Source of the DNA: Clostridia bacterium
GTDB lineage: Bacteria > Bacillota > Clostridia > Oscillospirales > Acutalibacteraceae
Length of the DNA stretch: 64,000 bases
Direction: 5' to 3'
Assembly: GCA_017521425.1 (NCBI GenBank)
Contig: JAFXCQ010000008.1
Coordinates: forward strand, 1 to 64,000
The notes under the pieces are model-generated. The model saw only the letters and a program-made list of their open reading frames with translations. It was not told the DNA's origin and made no database searches. The stretch's first letter is position 1, and the number at the start of each line of letters is the position of its first letter. Of this stretch, positions 34,606 to 43,096 are shown piece after piece. Made by a program: the position numbers and the translations under genes.

Positions 34606-37554
34606 ATGTCGAAAAACCAGGCACTTTTTCTTGCACAATCTTATATGGATACGTGGGATGACTACGAGCGTTCTTTAACCCGCGATGGCTTCGTGTTGTG
34701 GGATTATATAATCCTTACTGCTTCAAATGAAAATCAGGCGGAGGGCTTCCGTGCGCAGATAAATGAGCGCTTAAAGGCAGGCCTTTTACCGAAGCAAACA
34801 CATTTTGCAGTTATTCCTGACCGCGATGGCAAACGCGTTGGTAGTGGTGGTGCTACATTAGGTGTAATAAAATATATTGCAGAGCATAGCGGTAAAAATG
34901 ATTTTTCAGGGCTTCGAATCCTTGTGATTCATTCTGGCGGTGACTCAAAACGAGTTCCGCAGTATTCTGCTCTCGGTAAGCTGTTCTCACCTGTTCCACA
35001 TAAATTAAATAATGGCAGAAGTGCAACACTTTTTGACGAATTTATGATGTCAATGTCAAGTGTACCGGCAAGAATCCGTGAAGGTATGGTGCTTCTTTCC
35101 GGTGATGTGCTTCTTCTTTTCAATCCGCTTCAGATTGATTACAGCGGTATTGGTGCTGCGGCAATTTCTTTTAAAGAAATGGCAGAAACGGGTAAAAATC
35201 ACGGTGTATTTTTAAGAGGTGAAGACGGTTGCGTAGAAAAATTCCTTCATAAGCAATCGGTAGACTCTCTTACAAAATTTGGTGCTGTTAACGAAAGTGG
35301 TAAGGTAGATATTGACACAGGTGCAGTAATTTTTTCTGCAGAAATGTTAAAGTCACTTAATTCTCTTATAGACACAGAAGAAACTTTTGATAAATATGTA
35401 AATGACACAGTCCGTCTTTCTCTTTACGGAGATTTTCTGTACCCGTTAGCAACGGAGTCTACACTCGAAAATTTCTACAAGGAAAAACCAGAGGGTTCTT
35501 TCTGTGATGAGCTTAAAGAGGCTCGCACTGCGGTATGGAATGCTTTAAGACCATACAGAATGAAGCTTTTAAGACTTTCACCTGCAAAGTTTATTCATTT
35601 TGGTACAACTACCGAGATTTTAGAGCTTATGTCAGGTGGTATTGACAGCTACAGAGAGCTCGGCTGGAGCAACCACATTAACAGTAGCATTACAAAAAAT
35701 ACTGCAGGCTATAACAGTGTGCTTTCTGACAAAGCGAAAATCGGCAAAAACTGTTACCTTGAGGTTTCTTATGTTCACAGCAAGGCAAAAATTGGCGAGA
35801 ATGTTCTTCTTTCTTATATAGATATTCACGATGAGATTATTCCATCTGATGTTGTTATTCACGGACTTAAACAAAAAGATGGTAAATTTGTTGCAAGAAT
35901 TTACGGTGTAAAGGATAACCCTAAAGAAACAAAGCTTTTCTCTCGTGAACTTTCAGAAATTTTCCCTGAGTGTGTGTTCACAGATGCAGAAAAAACTCTC
36001 TGGGGTGCTGAAATTTATCCTGCTTGTGACAGTATTGTCGATGCAGTAAAAGAGGCACTTAACATCTATGAAATTGTTAATGGTAATGGCGATTTAGACC
36101 ACCTTATGTCACTCGATAGAAAATCACTTCAATCGGGCTTTAATTCTGCTGACCCTGATGCAATTATTGCGTGGGATAATCGTATGCAGGATTTAGTAAA
36201 AATGGATGGTATCGCAAAACTTATCCGTACAGGCAGACCTGCAATAGAAGCAAAGGATATTTTAAGAGCAGATGAACTTACACCTATTCAGGAGCAATGG
36301 CTTGAAAAAAGGCTTTTGAGAGCAGATTTCAGTGAAAAAATAAGACTTTATTACTATATTGGAGTCGCTCTTGGTGGTAAAAAGGGTGTAGACTATATCG
36401 GTAAAAGTTTCAATATGATTTCTGAAGGAATTTTAAAAGAAACTGTAGATAGTTTAAAATATAACGAAAACTGCAAAATTGTTAAGAATAAGCATACTGT
36501 AAAATTACCGCTTCGTGTTAACTGGGGTGGTGGCTGGAGTGATACTCCTCCATACTGTAATGAACACGGTGGTGCAGTTCTTAATGCAGCAATTCTTTTG
36601 AATGGCGAAAAGCCCGTTGAGGTTACTCTCGAAAAAATTTCTGAAAAGAAAATCGTTTTTGATAGTCGTGATATGGATGTTCACGGTGAATTTACTGAAA
36701 TTGAACCACTCCAGAGAACAGGGGACCCTTACGATGTATTTGCACTTCAGAAGGCAGCACTTTTAGCTTGCGGAATAATTCCAAGTGAAGGTGGAAATTT
36801 AGAGGATATTCTTACCCGTCTTGGCGGTGGCTTTGTAATGCACTCAGAGGTTACCAATGTTCCAAAGGGCAGCGGTCTTGGTACAAGCTCTATTCTTTCT
36901 GCCGCTTGTGTTAAAGCAATTTTTGAGTTTATGGGAATCCCGCATACAGAGGATGACCTTTATAGCTATGTTCTTGCTATGGAACAAATAATGTCAACCG
37001 GTGGCGGTTGGCAAGACCAGGTTGGTGGCGTTATAGATGGTGTTAAATTTATAACTGCAATGCCTGGAATTATGCAGGATGTTAAGGTAAGTAAACTTGA
37101 TATTCCTGAAAAAGCATTCAAAGAATTAAATGAACGCTTTGTTCTTATTTATACAGGTCAACGCAGACTTGCAAGAAATCTTCTTCGTGATGTTGTTGGC
37201 AGATATATAGGTAACGAACCGGAATCAATCTATGCACTTAATGAAATTCAGAGAACTGCTGCTCTTATGCGATTTGAGCTTGAGCGTGGCAATATAGATG
37301 AATTTGCAAAGCTTTTAGACGAACACTGGAAGCTTTCAAAAATGGTAGATAGTGGCTCTACAAACACACTTATAGACCAGATTTTTCAGAGCATAGACGA
37401 ATTTACTGCGGGCAGACTTGTTTGTGGTGCCGGTGGTGGCGGTTTCTTACAGGTTGTTTTAAAACGCGGTGTTAATGTAGAAGCTGTCCGTAAAACCTTG
37501 CGTTCAGTATTCCAGGATTCAGATGTTGATATCTGGGAGTGCGAAATAGTATAA
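34606..37554 (+). CDS. fkp: Bifunctional L-fucokinase / L-fucose-1-phosphate guanylyltransferase
   Basis: 982 residues, in the usual size range for Fkp. The N-terminal nucleotidyltransferase half (to about 470) has the GSGGATLG motif (about 85) and a beta-helix region with hexapeptide-like turns. The C-terminal GHMP kinase half has LRVNWGGGWSDTPPYCNEHG, the ATP loop PKGSGLGTSS (about 752) and the C-terminal GAGGGGFLQV. It converts free L-fucose and ATP/GTP to GDP-fucose in the cytosol, a salvage route best known from Bacteroides that supplies fucosylation of surface glycans. It is downstream of a GT4 gene and near a GT52-like gene. TAGGAGAG precedes the ATG. Both halves look complete. Confidence 0.95.
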   Translation: MSKNQALFLAQSYMDTWDDYERSLTRDGFVLWDYIILTASNENQAEGFRAQINERLKAGLLPKQTHFAVIPDRDGKRVGSGGATLGVIKYIAEHSGKNDFSGLRILVIHSGGDSKRVPQYSALGKLFSPVPHKLNNGRSATLFDEFMMSMSSVPARIREGMVLLSGDVLLLFNPLQIDYSGIGAAAISFKEMAETGKNHGVFLRGEDGCVEKFLHKQSVDSLTKFGAVNESGKVDIDTGAVIFSAEMLKSLNSLIDTEETFDKYVNDTVRLSLYGDFLYPLATESTLENFYKEKPEGSFCDELKEARTAVWNALRPYRMKLLRLSPAKFIHFGTTTEILELMSGGIDSYRELGWSNHINSSITKNTAGYNSVLSDKAKIGKNCYLEVSYVHSKAKIGENVLLSYIDIHDEIIPSDVVIHGLKQKDGKFVARIYGVKDNPKETKLFSRELSEIFPECVFTDAEKTLWGAEIYPACDSIVDAVKEALNIYEIVNGNGDLDHLMSLDRKSLQSGFNSADPDAIIAWDNRMQDLVKMDGIAKLIRTGRPAIEAKDILRADELTPIQEQWLEKRLLRADFSEKIRLYYYIGVALGGKKGVDYIGKSFNMISEGILKETVDSLKYNENCKIVKNKHTVKLPLRVNWGGGWSDTPPYCNEHGGAVLNAAILLNGEKPVEVTLEKISEKKIVFDSRDMDVHGEFTEIEPLQRTGDPYDVFALQKAALLACGIIPSEGGNLEDILTRLGGGFVMHSEVTNVPKGSGLGTSSILSAACVKAIFEFMGIPHTEDDLYSYVLAMEQIMSTGGGWQDQVGGVIDGVKFITAMPGIMQDVKVSKLDIPEKAFKELNERFVLIYTGQRRLARNLLRDVVGRYIGNEPESIYALNEIQRTAALMRFELERGNIDEFAKLLDEHWKLSKMVDSGSTNTLIDQIFQSIDEFTAGRLVCGAGGGGFLQVVLKRGVNVEAVRKTLRSVFQDSDVDIWECEIV

Positions 37555-37565
37555 AGTGAATAATT

Positions 37566-37608
37566 AAAAGAGTTTTAGTCAAAAAAAGGCGGCTAAAACT
37601 CTTTTTTT
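37566..37608 (+). terminator. Terminator after fkp
   Basis: Stem AAAAGAGTTTTAG/CTAAAACTCTTTT (37566-37578 with 37593-37605), running into a T-tract. Confidence 0.9.
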
Positions 37609-37659
37609 GTAGCAAAAAGACGAAAATTGAGTTTTCATAAATTAACAGTAGTTTTAATA

Positions 37660-37688
37660 TTGACGGTTGTTAATTTATGTACTAAAAT
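37660..37688 (+). promoter_or_regulatory. Sigma-A promoter of the SGNH-FN3 operon
   Basis: TTGACG (37660-37665), a 17-bp spacer and TAAAAT (37683-37688), 38 bases before the ATG. Confidence 0.75.
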
Positions 37689-37725
37689 GTAATGCGTTAA
37701 AAAGTAATATTTTGGAGTGTGTTTA

Positions 37726-39813
37726 ATGAATTTATTAAAGAGAGTAATCTCTGTTTGTTTAGTATTTGTTATTGTATTTTCAGGGGTAGGCGCAACAAAG
37801 ATAAATGCGTCTGCACTTTCAGAAAATGCACGATATTATGAAGCTGTACCTGAAACTGCTTACTCGACAGTAGGTGAGCCGTTTAAAATTTACTATAATA
37901 ATATTTTATCGTTACCCGGATTAAAAATTGTATTTAATGTTCCGGAAATACTCAAAAAGAGTTACTATGAAAATCGAATTGAAATAACAGCACAATGTCC
38001 CGGTGATTTTGTAATTCCGTGGCGAGTTTATGATAGTGAATATATTCTGGTAGATTCGGGCGAAATGCTTTTTGTCGCAAGGGAATTAAAGCTTAAAGAT
38101 GCAACAGGGCTCGTTTTGGGTGATAGCACTGTAAATGCAGGTGTTGTAACTCAGAGTATGCTTAATGTATATGAAAAAAATGGTAAAAATCTCAAGCTTT
38201 TAGGTACAAGGGGCACTTACCCGAATCTTCACGAGGGCAGAGGTGGTTGGACTTCTTCTATGTATTGCACCCTTGAAGGAAGCGGAATTTATGAAAACCC
38301 ATTTTATAATGATGGTTTTGATTTTTCAAATTATATGGTGACACAAGGGTACGATAATTTAGATTTTGTCATTATACAATTAGGGATAAATGATATTAAA
38401 AAAATGACACTTGAAAATTATTCCTCAGGTAAAGTTCTCTCGTATTTTGAAAAAATAGTGTCAAGCATAAGAGAATATGACAGTAAACTTCCGATTATTT
38501 TAGGAGTTACAATTCCCGGTAGTGAAAAAGTTGAGGATTTCAGTAATAATTATGTTATTTCATCTGAATTTGAATATCGAAATAATATAATCCACTTCGC
38601 AAAGGATTTAGCGGAACATTTTGGCGGCAGAGAAAATATTTATTTAAGCCCTATAAATTGTTCTATTGATACCCAAAACGAGCTTAAGGATTTGGTCCAC
38701 CCAACAGATAAGGGCTACGAAAATATTGCAAAGCAGTATATTTCAACAATAAATTGTATAAATAACACTATAATTGAAATAAAAGCACCGAAGATTACCT
38801 CTGCAAGTGTTTCAAATGGTTCTGTTGTATTAAAATGGACAGGAACCTATAACGCAAAAAAATATGTTGTCCTTAAAAATAATAAGGTTTTGACAGAAAC
38901 CGACGGCTTTACTTTCAGAGATGTAAATGTCTCTTCCGGTAAAAGTTATAACTATAAAATAAAAGCAGTTTGTGAGGATGGTTCAGCTTATATTTCAAAA
39001 GCTCAAAAAGTGAGTTTTTTAGATGCTCCTGTTCTAAAGAGTGCAACTAATTCCTTAAAAGGTGTTGTAGTAAAGTGGAATAATGTGAATGGTGCAGAAG
39101 TGTATAGTGTTTACAGAAAAACATCAAACAGCAGCTGGGCAAAAATTGGTAGCACAACGGGTGTTTCTTTTACTGATAAGACAGCAAAAAGCGGAATAAA
39201 ATACTTTTATACAGTAATTGCAAATTCAAGTGTTGCTAAAAGCAGTTATGACAGTTGCGGTGTTTCCATTTATTATATTGCAACACCAAAGCTTTCTTCT
39301 GTAACAAATAAAAATGGCTCTGTTGTTGTAAAGTGGGCTTCTGTAAAGGGTGCAAAAAGCTATAATGTTTATAGAAAAACCTCTAAAAATGGAAGTTGGG
39401 TAAAAATTGCTTCAACCACAGGTACAACATATACTGATAAAAATGTTAAGTCAGGCAACAATTATTTTTATACAGTAAAAGCATACAATGGCGGTAATAC
39501 AAGCAGTTTTGTAACAAGTGGTATTGCCACTAAATATTTAAGTACACCAAAGCTTTCAAAAGTCACAAGCAGTAAAAGTGGTGTTTCTGTTAGTTACAGT
39601 AAGGTTACAGGTGCTACAGGTTATGCAATTTACCGCAAAACAGGTAATGGTGGTTGGGTGAAACTCACTACTGTTAAAGGTAATAATAAAACTACTTATC
39701 TTGATAAAACAGCAAAGAAAGATATAACGTATACTTATACAGTAAGAGCGGTTAATGGTAAATACATAAGTTCGTATAGTGCAAAAGGTATTACTGTAAA
39801 AGATAAATATTGA
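37726..39813 (+). CDS. Secreted SGNH-hydrolase esterase with C-terminal FN3-like repeats
   Basis: About 695 residues. A signal peptide (VISVCLVFVIVFSGVGA...) is followed by a beta-domain (about 30-125) and an SGNH esterase domain: block I LVLGDSTVNAG (Ser nucleophile), GRGGWTSS, block III QLGINDIKK, and block V LVHPTDKGYENIA with the Asp-x-x-His-type pair. Four FN3-like repeats fill the C-terminus (from about 360). ATG 37726 has GGAG eight bases upstream and is preferred over GTG 37717. Carbohydrate deacetylation is the usual job of this class (xylan, pectin or sialic acid O-acetyl); the substrate is not clear. The repeats resemble those of the 27009 protein, suggesting a shared surface context. 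First gene of a four-gene run. Confidence 0.85.
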   Translation: MNLLKRVISVCLVFVIVFSGVGATKINASALSENARYYEAVPETAYSTVGEPFKIYYNNILSLPGLKIVFNVPEILKKSYYENRIEITAQCPGDFVIPWRVYDSEYILVDSGEMLFVARELKLKDATGLVLGDSTVNAGVVTQSMLNVYEKNGKNLKLLGTRGTYPNLHEGRGGWTSSMYCTLEGSGIYENPFYNDGFDFSNYMVTQGYDNLDFVIIQLGINDIKKMTLENYSSGKVLSYFEKIVSSIREYDSKLPIILGVTIPGSEKVEDFSNNYVISSEFEYRNNIIHFAKDLAEHFGGRENIYLSPINCSIDTQNELKDLVHPTDKGYENIAKQYISTINCINNTIIEIKAPKITSASVSNGSVVLKWTGTYNAKKYVVLKNNKVLTETDGFTFRDVNVSSGKSYNYKIKAVCEDGSAYISKAQKVSFLDAPVLKSATNSLKGVVVKWNNVNGAEVYSVYRKTSNSSWAKIGSTTGVSFTDKTAKSGIKYFYTVIANSSVAKSSYDSCGVSIYYIATPKLSSVTNKNGSVVVKWASVKGAKSYNVYRKTSKNGSWVKIASTTGTTYTDKNVKSGNNYFYTVKAYNGGNTSSFVTSGIATKYLSTPKLSKVTSSKSGVSVSYSKVTGATGYAIYRKTGNGGWVKLTTVKGNNKTTYLDKTAKKDITYTYTVRAVNGKYISSYSAKGITVKDKY

Positions 39814-39821
39814 GGTGTAAA

Positions 39822-40046
39822 ATGGAACAATCAAAAATTGACAGAATAAATTTTTTAGCAAGAAAGTCACGCGAAAGTGGTCTTACTGAAGAAGAGAAAA
39901 AGGAACAACAAAAGTTAAGAGCTGAATACGTAGCGGCATTCAGAAAAAATCTTGTTTCAACACTTGAATCAACAATAGTTGAAAGACCGGACGGTACTCG
40001 TTTACCACTTGTTGAGAATAATAAGCTCAATAAGAAATTGAAGTGA
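39822..40046 (+). CDS. DUF896 (YnzC-type) small protein
   Basis: 74 residues of the DUF896/UPF0291 family: KIDRINFLARKSRESGLTEE, EEKKEQQKLRAEYVAAFRKN, and a C-terminal RPDGTRLPL. These are small helical cytosolic proteins, some linked to SOS control of division in Bacillus; the role here is unknown. ATG 39822 follows GAGGTG and fits the family start; the upstream TTG at 39810 is rejected. It lies eight bases after the esterase gene. Confidence 0.9.
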   Translation: MEQSKIDRINFLARKSRESGLTEEEKKEQQKLRAEYVAAFRKNLVSTLESTIVERPDGTRLPLVENNKLNKKLK

Positions 40047-40049
40047 TTT

Positions 40050-40607
40050 ATGGTAAATATAAGAGAAATAAAGCAAGAAGATATTGAAAGAGTAAAATAT
40101 ATCTGCATACAGACCGCAGACGAAAAAGCAAAAACGGACAAAGCTACAGGCGAAATTATTGCGAATACCTACTCAACCTATTATGTACGTGAAGAGCCCG
40201 AAACCTGTTTCGTTTTAGAAGATGATGGTCTTGTAGTCGGTTATATAATCTGTTCAACAAATGTAAAGAAATTCAAAAAGAATTTCAGAAAAGTTGATTT
40301 AAGAGAAATCAAAAAAATAAAAAACTCAGCAGGAATAGAAAACTGGTTTATTCCTGTTCCGTATATAATCTGTAAATGCATTTACCCTGCACATCTTCAT
40401 ATAAATCTTTTAGAAGCTTATCAGGGTAAAGGCTATGGAACAGAGCTTATGAACACACTGCTCTCAAGGCTCAGGGAAAAAGGTGTTAAGGGTGTAATGC
40501 TTTTAGCCGCAGAGAGTAACAAGGGTGCAGTTAGGTTCTATAAAAGACACGGGTTTAAAACATTTGTAACAGCCTTTGGTGGCGTTGCTATGGGTAAAAA
40601 ATTATAA
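40050..40607 (+). CDS. GNAT-family N-acetyltransferase
   Basis: 185 residues with the GNAT fold. The acetyl-CoA loop is in YQGKGYGTELMNTLLSRL (Q-x-x-G-x-G/A), and AESNKGAVRFYKRHGFK is the typical C-terminal motif. The AHLHINLLEAYQGKGYGT string resembles bacterial relatives of the acetyltransferase-like domain of O-GlcNAcase. The acceptor is unknown. It is three bases after DUF896 and 13 before an oxidoreductase gene, so it is in the same transcript. Confidence 0.88.
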   Translation: MVNIREIKQEDIERVKYICIQTADEKAKTDKATGEIIANTYSTYYVREEPETCFVLEDDGLVVGYIICSTNVKKFKKNFRKVDLREIKKIKNSAGIENWFIPVPYIICKCIYPAHLHINLLEAYQGKGYGTELMNTLLSRLREKGVKGVMLLAAESNKGAVRFYKRHGFKTFVTAFGGVAMGKKL

Positions 40608-40619
40608 GAGGGTTATATT

Positions 40620-41900
40620 ATGAAAAAACCAATTACTGCAATAGTTTTAGGTGCGGGACATCGCGCTATGGTTTATGCGGATTATTCATTAAGTCATCCT
40701 GATGAATTAAAAATCGTAGGTGTTGCAGATCCTGATGAATACCGCAGAAATATGGTTTGTGAAAAATTCGGATTTCCGAAAGAAAATTGCTTTAAGGATG
40801 CAGATGAATTAGCATCGGTGCCAAAATTTGCAGATGCAATTATAAATGGCACAATGGATGAGGTTCACGTTAAAACATCAGTACCACTTTTAAAATTGGG
40901 CTACGATATGCTTTTAGAAAAGCCTTTCTGCGTAAGTAGGGCAGAAATGAAAGAGCTTTTAGATGTCGTAAACGAGCACAAAAATAAGGTTATGATATGT
41001 CACGTGCTTCGTTATGCACCATTCTATTTAAGATTTAAAGAAAAAATACAGAATGGCGATTTAGGTGAAATAATCAACATTCAAACTATTGAAAATGTAA
41101 GTTATCACCATATAACAACATCGTTTGTAAGAGGAAAATGGGGCAACAGTGATAAGTGCAAAACTTCAATGCTTCTTGCGAAATGCTGTCACGATATGGA
41201 TATTATGATGTGGATGATGTCACCGGTAAGACCAATTTCAGTTTCTTCTGTTGGCTCATTAGGTCAGTTTAAAAGAGAAAATGCACCAAGGAATGCTGGT
41301 ACATATTGCCTTAAGGATTGCCCTAATGTTGACAATTGTCAGTATAGTGCAAAAAAGATTTATTTAGACCATTTAGGCTCGTGGGAATTTTATGTATGGC
41401 AAGAGCTTGAAAGTGTAAAAAATCCTACAATGGAGCAAAGAATAGAGCTTCTTAAAAGAAGCCCTTATGGTAAATGTGTTTATAAATGTGACAACAATGT
41501 TGTTGACAGACAAAGTGTGCTCATAAATTTCAGTAATGGGGCAACCGGCACTCACAATATGATTGGTGGTTCAGCCGCACCTTTAAGAGTAATAAAAGTT
41601 ACAGGCACAAAAGGTGAACTTTATGGTGAATTTGAAAACAATGTTATTAAATTCACAAAAATAGACCCCGACAGCGAGAGTTTCTGCACAGAAGAAAGAC
41701 TTGATATTGAAGATTTTGATATGGACGGCCACGGTGGCGGTGACGACAATTTAACAAGTGATTTCATAAAATATGTTGCAGGTGAAGAGGTTTCTGTTTC
41801 TTGCACTTCAATTTATGATTCGGTTGATGGTCACAATATTATTTTCCTTGCAGACGAGTCAAGAGAAGAGGGCGGAACATTAAAACTGGTTGACAAATAA
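40620..41900 (+). CDS. Gfo/Idh/MocA-family oxidoreductase
   Basis: 426 residues. The N-terminal Rossmann domain begins ITAIVLGAGHRAMVYADYSL, then EKPFCVSRAEM (the conserved EKP) and VCHVLRYAPFY. The C-terminal substrate domain carries LLAKCCHDMDIMMW with the conserved His-Asp. It oxidises or reduces a sugar or inositol with NAD(P). Four Cys in YCLKDCPNVDNCQYSA suggest an extra metal site not usual in the family. It is last in the 37726-41900 run; the esterase-oxidoreductase pairing suggests sugar processing. Confidence 0.88.
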   Translation: MKKPITAIVLGAGHRAMVYADYSLSHPDELKIVGVADPDEYRRNMVCEKFGFPKENCFKDADELASVPKFADAIINGTMDEVHVKTSVPLLKLGYDMLLEKPFCVSRAEMKELLDVVNEHKNKVMICHVLRYAPFYLRFKEKIQNGDLGEIINIQTIENVSYHHITTSFVRGKWGNSDKCKTSMLLAKCCHDMDIMMWMMSPVRPISVSSVGSLGQFKRENAPRNAGTYCLKDCPNVDNCQYSAKKIYLDHLGSWEFYVWQELESVKNPTMEQRIELLKRSPYGKCVYKCDNNVVDRQSVLINFSNGATGTHNMIGGSAAPLRVIKVTGTKGELYGEFENNVIKFTKIDPDSESFCTEERLDIEDFDMDGHGGGDDNLTSDFIKYVAGEEVSVSCTSIYDSVDGHNIIFLADESREEGGTLKLVDK

Positions 41901-41970
41901 TAGAAAATGGTGTAAGATAATCTTACTTGTGGCGAAGTTTTGAAAACTTCGTTGTATGGAGGTATATAAA

Positions 41971-42963
41971 ATGGGTTCTTTAGCAGGTCTTAGTGGTGGA
42001 ATTGAAATTATCAGTGCTATAATTTATAAGATTAACAGTCTTATTATGGCGTTGGTTATGTTGACAGGTGGCGTAGCTTCTCCTTCAACAGAAAACAGAA
42101 TTTATTATAAAGAAGCAGATGCAGAGCTTATGGCTGTGGTGTGGGGCGATACACAGCTTTGTAACTACAACCCTGAAAGAGAAATAAACTTTGTTGCTGC
42201 TTGTGATGATTTACAGAATTCAGCTTGTCAGATAGATGCACTTTTAGTTGCAGGTGACATTGTAGAAAATGGTTTCCAATCAGAATATGACAGTCTTACA
42301 GACGATTTGGTAAAGGTAACAAAGGTTGACAATTTTGTTATGTGTGCAGGTAACCACGATATAAGAATCCGTGATTACGAGCAATCAACACAGCGTTATT
42401 TCGATTTTACAAATAACCTTAATCCAAAAGATAAAGCAATTGATAATATATGGTTTGAGTATGAAGTGAAGGGTTACTCATTCCTTGTTATCGGTTCAGA
42501 TGAAATGCGTTTTGAAGATGCGTATTTAAGTGATGCACAGCTTCAGTGGCTTGAAGAAAGAGTTGCGGCAATTTCAGCAAGCGGTAAGCCTGTATTTGTT
42601 ATGGGACACTATCCATTAAGAGATACACACGGACTTCCACTTACATGGGGTGCTTCACTCTGGGAGGCAGGTACTATCGGTGACCAGTCAGACATCGTTT
42701 ATGAGCTTCTCAATAAATATGATAATGTATTCTATATAACAGGTCACCTTCATACAGGTATTGGTCAATATACTTATGAAGAAATCGGCAACATTCACGG
42801 TATCAATGTTCCATCAATTGGTATTACAAACAAAGATGGCGATTACAACAATGCTACTGGTGTAATTCTTGAAGTTTATGAAGATAAAGTTGTTTCAAGA
42901 GCAAGAGATTTCGGTACTGGCGAATACATTCCGGAATACGAAGTAACATACGAACTTGTATAA
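41971..42963 (+). CDS. Calcineurin-like metallophosphoesterase
   Basis: About 330 residues. A hydrophobic segment (about 8-35) may anchor the protein. The catalytic motifs are in order: GDTQ (D near 56), GDIVEN, AGNHDI, GHYPLRDT and TGHLHTG, which together bind two metals. The substrate could be a phosphomonoester or phosphodiester and cannot be told from sequence. ATG 41971 is used: GGAGG is eight bases upstream. The ATG at 41956 is part of that ribosome site. It has its own terminator. Confidence 0.9.
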   Translation: MGSLAGLSGGIEIISAIIYKINSLIMALVMLTGGVASPSTENRIYYKEADAELMAVVWGDTQLCNYNPEREINFVAACDDLQNSACQIDALLVAGDIVENGFQSEYDSLTDDLVKVTKVDNFVMCAGNHDIRIRDYEQSTQRYFDFTNNLNPKDKAIDNIWFEYEVKGYSFLVIGSDEMRFEDAYLSDAQLQWLEERVAAISASGKPVFVMGHYPLRDTHGLPLTWGASLWEAGTIGDQSDIVYELLNKYDNVFYITGHLHTGIGQYTYEEIGNIHGINVPSIGITNKDGDYNNATGVILEVYEDKVVSRARDFGTGEYIPEYEVTYELV

Positions 42964-42971
42964 AATATCTT

Positions 42972-43004
42972 AACCGTAGTGAGTGCTCACTACGGTTATT
43001 TTTT
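42972..43004 (+). terminator. Terminator after the metallophosphoesterase
   Basis: Stem AACCGTAGTG/CACTACGGTT (42972-42981 with 42988-42997), followed by ATTTTTTCG. Confidence 0.92.
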
Positions 43005-43016
43005 CGCTCTTTTTCG

Positions 43017-43045
43017 TTGACATCAGGCGATTAAAATAGTATTAT
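43017..43045 (+). promoter_or_regulatory. Sigma-A promoter of the hexosaminidase operon
   Basis: TTGACA (43017-43022), a 17-bp spacer and TATTAT (43040-43045). The -35 box is consensus. Confidence 0.8.
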
Positions 43046-43096
43046 TATACTGTATAATTATTTTTTGAAATAATGGTGTTTGTAAGGAGGGATAAT

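Noticed and set aside
41901-41970. Two small hairpins before the metallophosphoesterase gene as a terminator
   Set aside because: The CGAAGTTTT/AAAACTTCG stem is not followed by a T-run, so it is not a convincing terminator.
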